NCBI GenBank assembly: GCA_026419775.2
Contig: JAOPGA020000019.1
Coordinates: 1-43,761 of the forward strand
Reading direction: 5' to 3'
Length of the DNA: 43,761 nucleotides
From: Acrasis kona
Taxonomy: Eukaryota; Heterolobosea; Eutetramitea; Acrasida; Acrasidae
Shown: positions 30,101-40,968 of the stretch, in pieces
Layout: the number at the start of each line of letters is the position of its first letter
Position numbering within the stretch: position 1 is the stretch's first letter
Notes under the pieces: model-generated
The model's input: the letters and a program-made list of their open reading frames with translations, nothing else
Told to the model about the DNA's origin: nothing
Databases searched by the model: none
Program-made: the position numbers and the translations under genes

Positions 30101-33100
30101 GTTCCAAACAATCCATCAAATCACAACAAGATGTAAAGGACGAACTAACGATCGACAGCGCCAGAAGAATGTCCGAAATCTCATCCTTGGAACAAAAATT
30201 AAACCTGATCGTCAACGATCGCGACCTGCTCAAATCACACGTTCATGATTTAACACAACGCATGAATCGCATCACGTTAGAAAGGGATCAATTACTACAA
30301 AATCAAACAACCGACACGTTCGAACAATCCAAAATACAAGAATTAACCGCACATTCAAATCACTTGGAAAGACAATTACACAAATGGACCATGATGGATT
30401 CCGAAAAGGAAAAAGAGATGGTCAACTTGAAATCGAACGTGCTAAAATTAGAATCGACCCATTCCCACGATCAAGATCTGATTCAAATCCTTCGTAGAGA
30501 ATCACAAGAAAAAAAAGATCTCATCAACAAATTAGAATCCGAAACGGAACACATGTCATCCAAAAATCAAAAATTAAAACAAGAATGTAACAAGTTCGAA
30601 TTTCAATTCAAAAATGCAAAAATGCAAAACGAAGAATCAAACACGATCATCGATCAACTCAAGGGGGCATTGTCCATCATGGAAAGAGATTTGAACGACA
30701 CCAAATCAAAATCGGAATCTTTACAAAAATCAAATGCCATCCATCAACAATCCATTCTGGACCAATCCAAAAAATCACAATTAGAAATTTCGAATTTACG
30801 CAAACAAGTCGACCTATACAAACAAGAACGCGATTTGGAATTAAATCAATTGATGGAACAACATCAATTGGAATTAACAGATTTGCACGATCGAAGCATT
30901 CGAGCTGCGTCGAGTAGGAGAAGCTAGTTCCAAAGAAATTGAAATGTTAAAAAATAAATTACACGAATCGTCCAATCTTTACAATAAAGAATTACAAAAG
31001 ATCCAATTTGATTTCGAATCACAAAAAAACAACATTGACCAATTACAACAAAAACATGTTTCGGAAATCATTTCGTTGACTCAAGAAAAAAATAAACAAT
31101 TGGAAGAATTAAAAAATTCGAAAAATGTAGAATTGAATCATTTGAATCAAGAGCACTCGTTAGAAATGAATAAATTGAAAATCAAGATTGAAAATCAAAC
31201 GAATCAACAAATCAATCAAATCAATCAATCGAACGAAATGGAGAGAGAGCGATTACTCGAAGAATTAAAAACTAAAAATGAAAATTTGAACCAAATTCAA
31301 TTCTTGATGGAATCCAAATGTACAAAATTAAAATCAAAAATTTCGGAATTAAATCAAGAATTGGAGACCAATCGATCCAATCATCAATCAGAGATTAAAA
31401 AATTAAAATCGAATCATTTGATGGATTCCAATCAATTAAGAGAATCACACAAACATGATTTGAATCAACTCAAATCACTTCATGGCGATGAATTATCGAA
31501 AATCACGAATCAGTTACAAAATGATCATTTACAAAATTTGAATCAATTAAAAAAGAATCAAGAGCTACAATTGAATAGAATTGAAAACGAATCAAGTAAC
31601 AAAATTTCAAAAATGACCATTGATTTTGAAATGGATCTTAGACAATTAAAACAATTACATGCTCATGAATTGGAATCACAATTGAATTATGCAAATGGAT
31701 TAAAAATGGAGAGGGAGAATTTAAATTGTCAACTCGATGAATTAAAATCGAATTTAAATTTATTAAAACAAATTACAAATGATTGTTCGAATGGGTTACA
31801 ATCTCATTTGAATTTGATCAATTTCAATCAACATTATGATTCCACATTGTCGTCATCTCCATCACGTAATCACCACACATCTTCGATCGTACATACGCCG
31901 CTCAAACAATCGACCTCATCGACCACTTCATCTCCACATCAATCTAATCAATCTACATCTCTGGTTGACCTGATCGATTTGATTCAATCGAACATTCAAT
32001 CCATCACTTTCAAATCAAAATCACTTCATACCACATGTGAACATTACAAGGACCAATTGCAATCCATTTCCAAAGAATTACAAAAATCGAATCAAATCAT
32101 TTCGGAAAAGGAAAAGTCGATCAAAAGATTCGAATCGGAACGTACCTCTTTAGAATCACAAATCAACCAATTGGAATCCCATCAAAAAAATCAAAAATTA
32201 GAATTGAATCATTCCATCGAAAATGCAACTCGTTTACAATTCCAAATCGAAAATGTCAATTTGGAAAATGAACAATTAAAAAATCAAATGGAAAGAATTT
32301 CCAATTCGAAAGAATTATTGAAATTAGAAAATGAAGAATTAAACGTTCAATTAAAAATCACATCTCAAGAATTGAGTGTCCTACAAAACGAATCCAATTT
32401 ACAAAAAAAAGAATGGATGGGCAACATGCAAGATGTAGATTCCATTCATTCCGAATTGATCAATTCTCAAAATTCACATCATTTACAAATCATCAAGAAT
32501 TCACAATTACAAGAATTGATTCAACATGGTCAATTGGAAATTGAAAAAATGCTTCAAGAACGAAATTCGTTACAATTAAAATGTGACCAATTCGAATCGA
32601 ACCATTTGGAATTGACCTCTCTGAATCAACAATTACATCAAGAATTGAAATTATTACATTTGAATCACGATCACTTGAAATCGAATCACGAATCGTTAAT
32701 CAACGCACATGAATCCAAATTGAACGAATTCGAAAGATCAAAACATGTCGAAAATCAAATCAATCAACAATTGAGTGCTTTACAAAACGAATTCGAAACG
32801 ATGGCCAACCTCAACACGAGTCAACAATTTGATTTTGATCAAGAATCAAAAGAATGGAATCATTTGAAATCCACGCTCGAAAATCAAATCATTGATTTAC
32901 GAAATGAATTATCCGATTCGAATCGATCCCTCCAAGAATCAAAAAACGTCGCGATCGATTTGCAAAATCAAATTCATCAGTTGAAGAATCAACATTTGCC
33001 CATGCTCGGTCAATTTCAATCTCTTTCGTCTCTGCATGCAGATTGTAATTTGGAACTCATCGATCACAAGAATCAAAATTTGGAATTGAAACAATCTAAT

Positions 33101-33874
33101 CAGTCAAAGGAACAAATCATTCGCGACAATCAAATTTTGATTGATTCGTACAAATCGAAAATTTATGAATTCGAAAATCAATCGAGTCGTTATGATGTGG
33201 ACATTGCTCACCTGAGGGCACAAATCGAAAATAGAACCATGTTGTTGGAACGTTCCAATGAAGAATTTTCAAAATTAGAATTGAACGCATCCAAGTTGAC
33301 CAGACAGATTGAATCATTACAAGAATCAAATTCGAAATTACAAGACGAATTGCTAATCAAGAAGGAAATCGAAAATCACATGGAAAGACAATCGGAAGCA
33401 TTCGTGAGGGCGAATCAAGAATTATCGGATCTGAGATTGAACGTGATGAACCAGAGGGACGAGTGCACTCGATTGAGCATCGAAAGAGAAGAACTAAAAA
33501 ATAAATTAATTTCGAACGAAAATTTGATGGGATCGATGCAGATGGAAAAGAATTTCTTGTCGGAGCAATTTAACCAGTTGGAATTGGAGGTCGGTACCTC
33601 TAAAAGGGTGCAATCGTTGGAGCACGAAAAGAATTTACAATTGGAAAATGAATTGGATTCGATGAGAGGTCAACTAGAACATTTAATTTCCGAAAAGAAG
33701 AAATTAAAAGAGGATTTGAATGCAAAGAATTTGGAATTGTTGTCTTTGGAGGATGATAAGAGATTTTTGGGCGCTAGATTGAAGAGGATGGAAGACAAGT
33801 TGGAAATTGTAAAAAACGATTCCACCACCAATGACAAGGAACTCAGGAATATTATTACTTCGTTTAATTTGTAA
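27130..33874 (+). CDS. Very long kinesin-like protein with altered switch motifs, one frame break
   Basis: The gene encodes about 2,247 residues: a Ser/Asn-rich N-terminus, a kinesin motor domain (about 140-500) and about 1,600 residues of coiled coil, a CENP-E-like layout. The motor has P-loop GQTRSGKT (229-236), where Gly or Ser is usual at the Arg. In switch I it has D-L-H-A-R-S-H where kinesins have N-x-x-S-S-R-S-H. In switch II it has E-F-A-G-S-E in place of D-L-A-G-S-E. The Arg and Glu of the switch I-switch II salt bridge are kept. ATPase activity may be weak or lost; this is inference. The frame shifts by +1 between 30878 and 30924, where skipping one base links two open coiled-coil frames; an assembly error is likely. 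The stop lies 20 bases from the stop of the convergent gene. Confidence 0.82.
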
Positions 33875-33894
33875 TAAAATATTATTTTTTTTAA

Positions 33895-34818
33895 TCAAAT
33901 TTTGTAACTGGGATTCAATGGGTTCGTGGAACGTTTGGTGTCGTGGTGGAAGGTGCTGTATTTGAAGTTGGATTGGGTTCCGGTAATGTCTTTGATGTGG
34001 TTGATTGCTCGGTATTGTCTTCTGGAGTCTGGGAATGATGCGGGTACGTGATGGAGGGATGCTTGTTTTTGTCGTTCGATATCTGTGGTTCTTAATGAGA
34101 ACAATGGGCGGTCTGTTCTGGTCGTGGGTAGTTTTTTAGGATGACTGCCTTTGATGTCTCCGATTTGCCACTCGGATTCTTTTTTTGTAGGTGGTATGTC
34201 ATATTTGTATCTTGGTGATAGTGGATTTGTGGTGCGTTTTGTTCTGAATGATGACTCGTTATTAATGTCCTTTACATTTAAATTTTCAAACGGTTTAACC
34301 GGCAACCTTGCGATTTTTTCGAAGTTTACATCAGAGTAGTCAATGTTGTTGCGAGTAGAAAACTCCAACTGTGACTCTTTTCTGTTAATGTCTTCGATGA
34401 AGTTTGTTTCCCTTAAAAATCTTGGTGGAGTTCTTGGTTTCATATTTACACTTGGTAGTTGATATTGTGGATTCAATGGATTTAGTTGCCTTGTACTCCT
34501 CATTTGGTTACAGAGAGGTTGGGACCACTCTATATCGTCATTTCGAAGTAATCTGTCGTTTTGTTTACGAATAGTTTTTGGAATTAAAGTTTGCGGTTGA
34601 GCTCCTTGAATGTCCGTAGTCTGGTGCAAATTACGCTCCGCAGATTGAAGTTTCCTCTCTCTTCTTTCTCGAACTGAAGATGTATTTGTACCTTGAATGT
34701 CGCTGACGTCTAATTTATTCTCTCTTGAACTAGGTTGTCTATTTCTATCATGAGATGGTGCTCTCTCTATTGTTTTCATTGACATGGTCTCCCAGTGCCC
34801 ACCAGAACCTGCTGACAT
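33895..34818 (-). CDS. Protein with DIxG and NPLxPxY repeats
   Basis: This 307-residue, hydrophilic protein has no signal peptide. It is built from two alternating short motifs. One is D-(I/V)-x-G with a following Ala/Ser/Thr (DIQGTN, DIQGAQP, DIKGSHP, DITGTQ; DIEWSQP lacks the Gly). The other is N-P-L-(N/S)-P-x-Y, seen three times (NPLNPQY, NPLSPRY, NPLNPSY), usually after Arg/Thr. The last copy forms the very C-terminus. Repeats of this kind, basic and extended, are seen in uncharacterised proteins of flagellated protists, and an axonemal or cytoskeletal role is plausible; I cannot name the family. It starts 57 bases from the divergent gene at 34876 and ends 20 bases from the kinesin stop. 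Confidence 0.72.
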   Translation of the reverse strand: MSAGSGGHWETMSMKTIERAPSHDRNRQPSSRENKLDVSDIQGTNTSSVRERRERKLQSAERNLHQTTDIQGAQPQTLIPKTIRKQNDRLLRNDDIEWSQPLCNQMRSTRQLNPLNPQYQLPSVNMKPRTPPRFLRETNFIEDINRKESQLEFSTRNNIDYSDVNFEKIARLPVKPFENLNVKDINNESSFRTKRTTNPLSPRYKYDIPPTKKESEWQIGDIKGSHPKKLPTTRTDRPLFSLRTTDIERQKQASLHHVPASFPDSRRQYRAINHIKDITGTQSNFKYSTFHHDTKRSTNPLNPSYKI

Positions 34819-34875
34819 GTTTGTTATCTACGGTTGCAACAGAAATATTGTAAGAAGGATTCAAAATCTACTTCA

Positions 34876-35335
34876 ATGAACAATGATGATAACGTCAATG
34901 ACATTACCAACAACGTCGGAGAGTCTTCTCCGGCTATAGACGAAGAAATAGGAGATCGTATACACAATGAAATACCGCAACAAAGGGTCGTCCGGGAGCT
35001 GATTAGAAGAAATTACGTTAGACATTTACAATCCGACTACCAGACAACATATTTTGGTATGTAAAGTCACTTTGTGCGATTAGTAACCAATAGACGAGAG
35101 GTTTAGAAGGCGGACGTTCAACACAATTGAAAGCAGGAACCAGCAGACAACACTTTCAGAGTTACTATCTCTTTTGTGCAACAACATTATTCAAAGACTC
35201 ACATCGGGAGGCGAACCAACATTAACAAAATTAGCGGACTTTATAAGGACATTGACAGGTGTAGGAGGCACAACCGGACAGAACAATCAACTTTTAAAAG
35301 ATCGCTTCGAGAAGAGCATTTTAATAAGAGAATAA
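34876..35335 (+). CDS. Two-exon protein of unknown function
   Basis: Exons 34876-35056 and 35094-35335 (37-nt intron) give 140 residues in frame. The N-terminal 35 residues are acidic and Asn-rich. The rest is helical and basic: RVVRELIRRNYVRHLQ, then DERFRRRTFNTIE after the splice, and LSELLSLLCNNIIQRLT followed by a helix-turn-helix-like pair ending KSILIRE. No named domain was recognised. The start is the first in-frame ATG, only 57 bases from the ATG of the divergent gene. The stop is 17 bases from the stop of the next convergent gene when that gene is spliced. Confidence 0.65.
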
Positions 35336-35352
35336 AGTACAATAATCATTTA

Positions 35353-36241
35353 CTAGTACATGTTTGTGGTGTACCATGAATATAACTATTTTTTTGTTAA
35401 TGAAACGTCCAACATTAAAACTTACTAATTTAGATCTAACGGCAGAAGCGGTTGCCAGCAGTATGATTTGTATGGCTATCTGTACAAACTGGAACAAACT
35501 AACAAACACCATCATTCCGATGACCACATCCAACATTGTTAGAACCAAGAATGTGGTGACTAATGGTATACTCTTCTTGTATGACCCGTAACAGCCTAAA
35601 GTATTAACAAGCAGATTAAGAACAAACATGATGGGTTCCACAACCGCTCTAGAAGGAGAGAGTTTGGCCGCCGAATAATCTGAACTATAGATCGCAAACC
35701 AGTCTAGCCATCGAACGTTATTTAAAAATGGGAAGTAGAAAACACCAAAACGTAAATAAATTAAAACAAAGATGTCAAGCACCGCAAAGATTGCGAATAA
35801 AATTGTAAGCCGTCTTAAAAGCTTGTGGTTTTCTTCGGGTGTTCTGTACAACAGGAAAGGACCGGAAAAGAGGCTTTGTTGCTGCTGTTGCGTCGTTTCT
35901 ACATGTCTTCTCAATTGTTCTTCTCCGGTCATTTCCTCCTCGCCATCTTGTGTTTGTTGGTATGTGTGGGGTAGGACGGTCGGTTGATCTCTCGACAAGA
36001 GTTCGTGTCTCGTCCCTAGAAATGTACCATTATTGGGAGTGATAATTTGACATGGTACGCTATAATTTGGTACGAGCCGACTTTCTACGGATTCGTTTTG
36101 AGCACCATCTTCCCTTGGGTTCATGGCATCTGACATGTTGAGCTGCTGTGATCGCAGTACCACAAATGTGGGATGCAACTTGTAGATATGTCGGGCTGAA
36201 CTTTTATCTTCGTTTGGTTTGGCTCCCTCTTGTTCGCTCAT
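35353..36241 (-). CDS. Four-TM membrane protein of unknown function
   Basis: Exon 1 (36241-35426) and a short last exon (35385-35353, 11 codons) over a 40-nt intron give 282 residues. Without splicing the frame would run to 35321 and overlap the convergent gene; splicing removes the overlap. The N-terminal 140 residues are polar, Gln/Glu-rich and cytosolic-looking, with a poly-Gln run (TTQQQQQ). Four hydrophobic segments follow: LTILFAIFAVLDIFVLIYL, PIMFVLNLLVNTLGCYG, LVTTFLVLTMLDVVIGMMVF and FQFVQIAIQIILLATASAV. The family is unknown. It resembles the other four-TM gene 740 bases upstream on the same strand in layout but not obviously in sequence. Confidence 0.7.
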
Positions 36242-36783
36242 GACTCTAGGATAATCGATTGACTTTTACAAAAATGATAATCTCAACTTGAAGGTTTCGT
36301 CTAAGACCAACTCAGGACTAAACCTTGTCAAAAATAAGGGCTCCTGACAAAAGTGCAATTCCAACTTTGGTTTGCCAACTTTTGTTTTTTGTTCCGATAA
36401 GCCAGTCTACAATTTCCGAAATTTGGTCTGAGGACGAGATGGTCTTGTGACGGCAAGCGAATGAACAAAGACAATACTTTGAAGATCAGCTATGCAGGGT
36501 AGACATCTATTGATTATGGGAATAGATTTATGAAGCACTGCAAAATCTATAGGTGCATCAATATCAACCATTGGGCTTATAACTACAGGATACTGGATAC
36601 GATCCTAAAAATCAGGTGTTACAGTACTACTTATATAGTATAGTTTTTGGTTCACCCCATTCTCAGAAGTGAACATAAACTCGGGGTTTCTCTGTTTAAA
36701 AAATGGTTGATTGTTGTCGAAAACCTTTTAGTCTTAAATTTAATCATTTCAGATTTATTTTAAAGAAACTTCTTTCCAAAAGA
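36242..36783. other. Intergenic stretch between a four-TM gene and a small secreted-peptide gene
   Basis: The 542 bases have no supported ORF. A TATATAG run at about 36633-36639 lies 145 bases before ATG 36784, and a TTTAAAA at 36692-36698 is a nearer AT-rich candidate. No RNA gene was recognised. Confidence 0.4.
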
Positions 36784-37044
36784 ATGAACTTGTTGTTTCT
36801 AATCTCAGTCATAATAGGTTGTTTCTGTGTATTGAACGCTCTTGGGGCTACACTTGCTGAGAGAACATCTAATCTAAAAAGAAGCAATTGCTTTGGACAT
36901 TCAAGTGATGAATTTCTGTCAGATTGCAGAGATGACTACGAAGAAGAGAATTACAAATTTGGATCATACAAAGACATTGACACTCCACTTGAATTCGACC
37001 AATATTTAGGAAGAGATTTGCAACATGACAAACAAACAATCTAA
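36784..37044 (+). CDS. Small secreted peptide precursor
   Basis: This 86-residue protein starts at ATG 36784 with a strong signal peptide (NLLFLISVIIGCFCVLNALG). The signal is followed by a short pro-region and a dibasic Lys-Arg at residues 32-33 (TSNLKR, then SNCFGHSS). The remaining 53 residues are acidic and aromatic, with two cysteines (Cys36 and one at SDCRDDYEEE). A signal, a dibasic site and an acidic Cys-containing end are typical of processed secreted peptides. The open frame extends 27 codons upstream of the chosen ATG, but that extension would place a basic stretch before the signal. The stop TAA is followed by AATAAA. Function is unknown. Confidence 0.6.
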   Translation: MNLLFLISVIIGCFCVLNALGATLAERTSNLKRSNCFGHSSDEFLSDCRDDYEEENYKFGSYKDIDTPLEFDQYLGRDLQHDKQTI

Positions 37045-37078
37045 GAATAAAAAGATTTCAATCACATTTAATAATTTT

Positions 37079-37759
37079 TCATACTTGCTCCACTTTAGGA
37101 GCAATTTCATCCATGATTCCATCTGTTGAGATGTAAGACATTGATTCGTATTTTTTTCTTTGTCTATATGATAGGTACTTAAATATTAAGGATATTAGCT
37201 GAGCATTTCCTGACACTGCAACTCGAACAATAATGAATATTATAAATGCATCGATTTGCTCGTAGAATGCAGGGTCCAGATTTTTACATGACGACCACCA
37301 AAGTTTATATGCAACTAGATTTTTCATTATTCCCAAAAACATTCCTGTTATGAATCTGATGGCGAAATCAACTACTTCGAGTTAGTTTAAAGTATGATTT
37401 GTAATACCTTTTGTAAATGTTGAGTATTTTGCCTGCGCTTCTGCAGAGTACTCGGATAACCTTTTTTCAACTTTATAATGTATAAATAATGACACACATC
37501 CTATAATTGCACTAAATATATCTACAATACTAACCCCCAGAACTAGGCTGGTTATTAGTGGTGCTTCACATTCTATCGTGCCTATAACTTTCGACCTCCA
37601 TTTAGAATATAGAATTATTCCCCATATGCATAATACTACTGCTGCTATACTTGAAACTAGAACGCTCAGTGCGTGAATGTTACTTGACCATCTCTGAAGT
37701 CTCTCTGACTTTTGCTTTGCCACTAGTGCCAGTGATTCGGGCTCTTTGGTTACATCCAT
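37079..37759 (-). CDS. Four-TM membrane protein of unknown function
   Basis: Exon 1 (37759-37408) and exon 2 (37371-37079), joined over a 36-nt GT-AG intron in phase 1, give 214 residues. Hydrophobic segments are HALSVLVSSIAAVVLCIWGI, PLITSLVLGVSIVDIFSAII, DFAIRFITGMFLGIMKNLVA (restored by the splice) and IDAFIIFIIVRVAVSG. Short polar ends flank them. Loop 1 has a single Cys. No transporter or tetraspanin signature (CCG) is present. It is on the same strand as the other four-TM gene at 35353-36241, with a small secreted-peptide gene between them on the opposite strand. Confidence 0.68.
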
Positions 37760-37987
37760 TGTAAAATTTTCATGTTTTTGTCTATTATTGTCGCTGGAAT
37801 TATTAACAATTCCGCATCTTCATCTTGGAAGCGGATATTGGAATTAGAACACCGACATTATTTAATATGAGGAAAAGATAACATATTGTCGTTGTGTTTC
37901 TTCAATCCTCATGAATGTTCGAGTCTTGCAATTCAGATTCGAGGGCAAAGTATTGGTTGAACTCAACTTAGATTTGTAAATGCAGGC

Positions 37988-39257
37988 ATGATCAGTGCTA
38001 AGAAGATAGTTACATCACAAGCATTCGTACATGTGCTTCTTGTCTGTGTGAGTATATGCTTTGCTGTTTTCTACATTGTTAGCAAATATGCACTGACATA
38101 TTTCCACCCTATTCACTTCACAATGTACCGCGACATTGTTTGCACAGCCTCACTGGTTCCATTATGGTTAATCATCGATCGGGATTTTGTATTTGAATCT
38201 AGAAAGGAAGCTACATCCACTATGACAAAATGGAAAAGATTTTTTATTGGGAAAATTCCGGACTGGAAGACGAACTTGATACTATTAATCAGTGGTAAGC
38301 TTCTTTATACCTGTCAAATCTTACGTTAGGTACTTTGTTGATTCCGTGCAACCAACTTGTAAGTGATGTCAACAAATGACGTTTTAACATTTAAAGCTAT
38401 TTATTTTCGGCCTTCAACACACAAGTCCTATGGTCGCTGGTATATTTCAACCTTCCTCGGTTGTATTCACTGCTTTCATTAGCATAGCGTTACGATTTGA
38501 ACAAAAATCACTAATAAAGTTTATTGGTATTGGTGTGGCTGTAGTAGGGGCAATAACTATGATAATAGTCTCTGGTAGTAACCAACCCAAGCAGCAAGAT
38601 GATTCAACATTTAACATTTTTGGATTTGATTTCTCCATCAATGGTATTATCGGCTCATGCTTGTTTCTCTTTAACACTCTTGCTTTCTCGAGTTATTTAA
38701 ATGTTCAAAAATTATTAGCCGGTAAGAACATACCGGCATTCACGGTTACCATATGGACATTTTTTTATGGTACCCTACAATGTATAATTGTGTGCTTGTT
38801 CTTCATAAACTCCATGGATTATAGTCAAACACATGGTAAAAGCATTTGGTTGTTGTGGGGATGCACTTTGTTTGCAGGGATAATTGGAGGCTCCATTCCT
38901 TTCGTAGTGACAACCTACTCTAGTGGGATTTTGTCTCCAATTGTTGTTTCAATATACTCTACAACTGTTCCGGTGTTTAGTATGATTTTGGAGTTTATAA
39001 CCCTTGGTCACTTGAACTCTTACTGGAGCATACTTTGTTGTTCTCTTATTATAGCTGGTGTGTTAATGGTCGGCTATGCAAAATATCAGGAGTCTAAAGT
39101 ACAAAAAGAAAAGAAGGATTTAGAAGATGTGCTACAAATAGACCACGATACTGAACTGAACCTCGTATCTGATTTAACGAACGATAGCGTGGTTGAAGAG
39201 CACCTTTTCAAAGAGCCAACTTCTTCTGAAATTCTCAATGATGTAAATGATAAATAA
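37988..39257 (+). CDS. EamA/DMT-superfamily transporter, WAT1-like
   Basis: Three exons (37988-38294, 38330-38358 and 38397-39257) with introns of 35 and 38 nt give 398 residues. Exon 2 is only 29 nt. Joining it restores a continuous EamA helix ending in NQLLFIFGLQHTSPMVAG, then IFQPSSVVFTAFI and LRFEQ. This is the typical end of the first EamA half (a small-residue helix, Gln/Pro, then a Phe-Glu motif), as in plant WAT1/UMAMIT-like and bacterial drug/metabolite exporters. About ten membrane helices are visible in two halves, the second with IPFVVTTYSSGILSPIVVS. The C-terminal 60 residues are acidic and cytosolic. The substrate is not predictable. The start at 37988 gives a normal first helix. 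Confidence 0.82.
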
Positions 39258-39439
39258 ATCTATTTGAAGAAATGTTTCTCCACGTGGAAGATTTACTAAT
39301 CATAGTGCTTCTAAGTGAGCAAGGATCAACCTCTGTTTATCTGAGCTATCCGTGCCTCTTTGGTTCGTTTTATGCATTCATGTTGTCAGCTGTTTGTTTC
39401 TGTTGTTTGAAAGCTTCAACATGAAAGTTGACCGTTAAA

Positions 39440-40819
39440 ATGGAGGACAGCAACGGGCCAGATGATGCAGATTATCAAGGGGGTAAGTATCATCTAATAT
39501 GATCAATACAAACCATATAAGAAATAATGGAAAGTGATGAAGAACTCGAAATTGACGAACCACAAGCACGAAATATAGAGAATTCATCCAACGATGGTGT
39601 GATTTATGGATCGTCCGATGACGAGGACGAAGATGAAGAGTTTACTGCTCCTTCAAACCCAACCCCTACATCGAGAACCACTCACTCGTCGACAACATCC
39701 TCCTCTTCAAGTTCAATGTCCAGCCACTCGAACACTCACGCACATTTATCACAATATAGGGCTTTCACGATGGCACCCCCTTCAACGGTTGATGATAACG
39801 AAGAGAACGAGAATTCTTCTGTTCTCTTGTACAGCGACGACGAAGAAAACAACGTTGATACTAAATTTAGGAACAATTACAAAAAGATTTTGGGAGACAG
39901 GAAAAAGAATGCAGCTAAACCTGTGGGCAGGAAGAAGAAAAATCCACCCCCGCCACCAATTCGTGATGAGGAACCCATAGAACCAGAGTCTCCAATGTCA
40001 AATTCAACTGAGCAAGTACCCGCACCCGCTGCCATCTCACAAGCGCAACCCTCTTCCATTACAAAAATTTACGACGTGACGTCTGGCACATTATTATATC
40101 AATTCGTGACCAGCTGCACTAGTGACGAGAGCATTCGCCGTGATTTAATCAGAGATTACGAACTACCGCATTGGGCCGCCATTAGAGACAAGTACAATAT
40201 CAAAAGCAGTGCAAGAAAGGGAAGATGGAGTGAACATGAAGTTAGTTTAATAAAAAAGTATTCTGAGGCCGTTCGCGGCCATCGTATTGCACTTAATGCT
40301 TCGGTGTCAGAACCTTTGTTACCCGATACAGCCTCTCAACAACATTTATCCAATTTGACTCACATTAAGCACTTCTTGTCTTTAATTATCGGTAGGGGTT
40401 ATGATTCCTTCGAAATTCAATGGGGAAGAATTATTCCGATTCAACCCGGTGAAAACTTTTGTGAAAATATAAAAATCTTGAAGGAGTTGTATGACAAAGA
40501 GATGAACGTTGACCAAGACGTTCCTAAAAATAATAAAGGTTTGTTACAAAGATCGCATGAGGAGGATGTCACGGCTTTGTATAACCAACTGGTAACGCAC
40601 ATGAGATTATATCAGCAGTGCGTGATTGATTTGAGATCTGGTAAGAAGCAGGACGTGAACACAACAAGCCTCAGTTTTAAAGAATTATCTGCGTTGATTA
40701 ATCAACATCTGGACAGAGTGACGGCGTATCAAACAATGTATAACGAACAACTACACGAATTGCTCTGGAAGTGTACATTTAGTAATAGTCAAACTGTTAA
40801 AGAGAAAGACAAGGAATAA
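39440..40819 (+). CDS. Acidic nuclear-looking protein with a SANT-like segment
   Basis: A 43-nt first exon (39440-39482) and a large exon 39522-40819, joined over a 39-nt intron, give 446 residues. The start context is A-rich. The N-terminal 100 residues are highly acidic and Ser-rich (SSDDEDEDEE; a long Ser/Thr run), then a basic-Pro patch (GRKKKNPPPPP). Residues about 200-250 carry ARKGRWSEHEVSLIKKYSEAV, close to the first helix of a Myb/SANT repeat, but without a clear second or third helix. A helical C-terminal half with LLQRSHEEDVTALYNQL follows. The acidic start, Lys-rich tract and SANT-like helix suggest a chromatin or transcription protein. The family is not recognised. Confidence 0.68.
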
Positions 40820-40968
40820 ACATTAGTTGTAGAACAATGTGCAGGATTATTGATGTTTGTTGTTGCTAAGATGTTAGTCAAGCAGTCTTTATCCTGATCT
40901 TTTTCTTGTAAACAAGCAAACACAAGTATTAATAGGACCTTGATTGATACGTGAACACTTTTATTGAA

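Noticed and set aside
38239-38764. T6 and T7 runs in the transporter gene as further frame breaks
   Set aside because: They are read in frame as Phe codons within continuous membrane helices.
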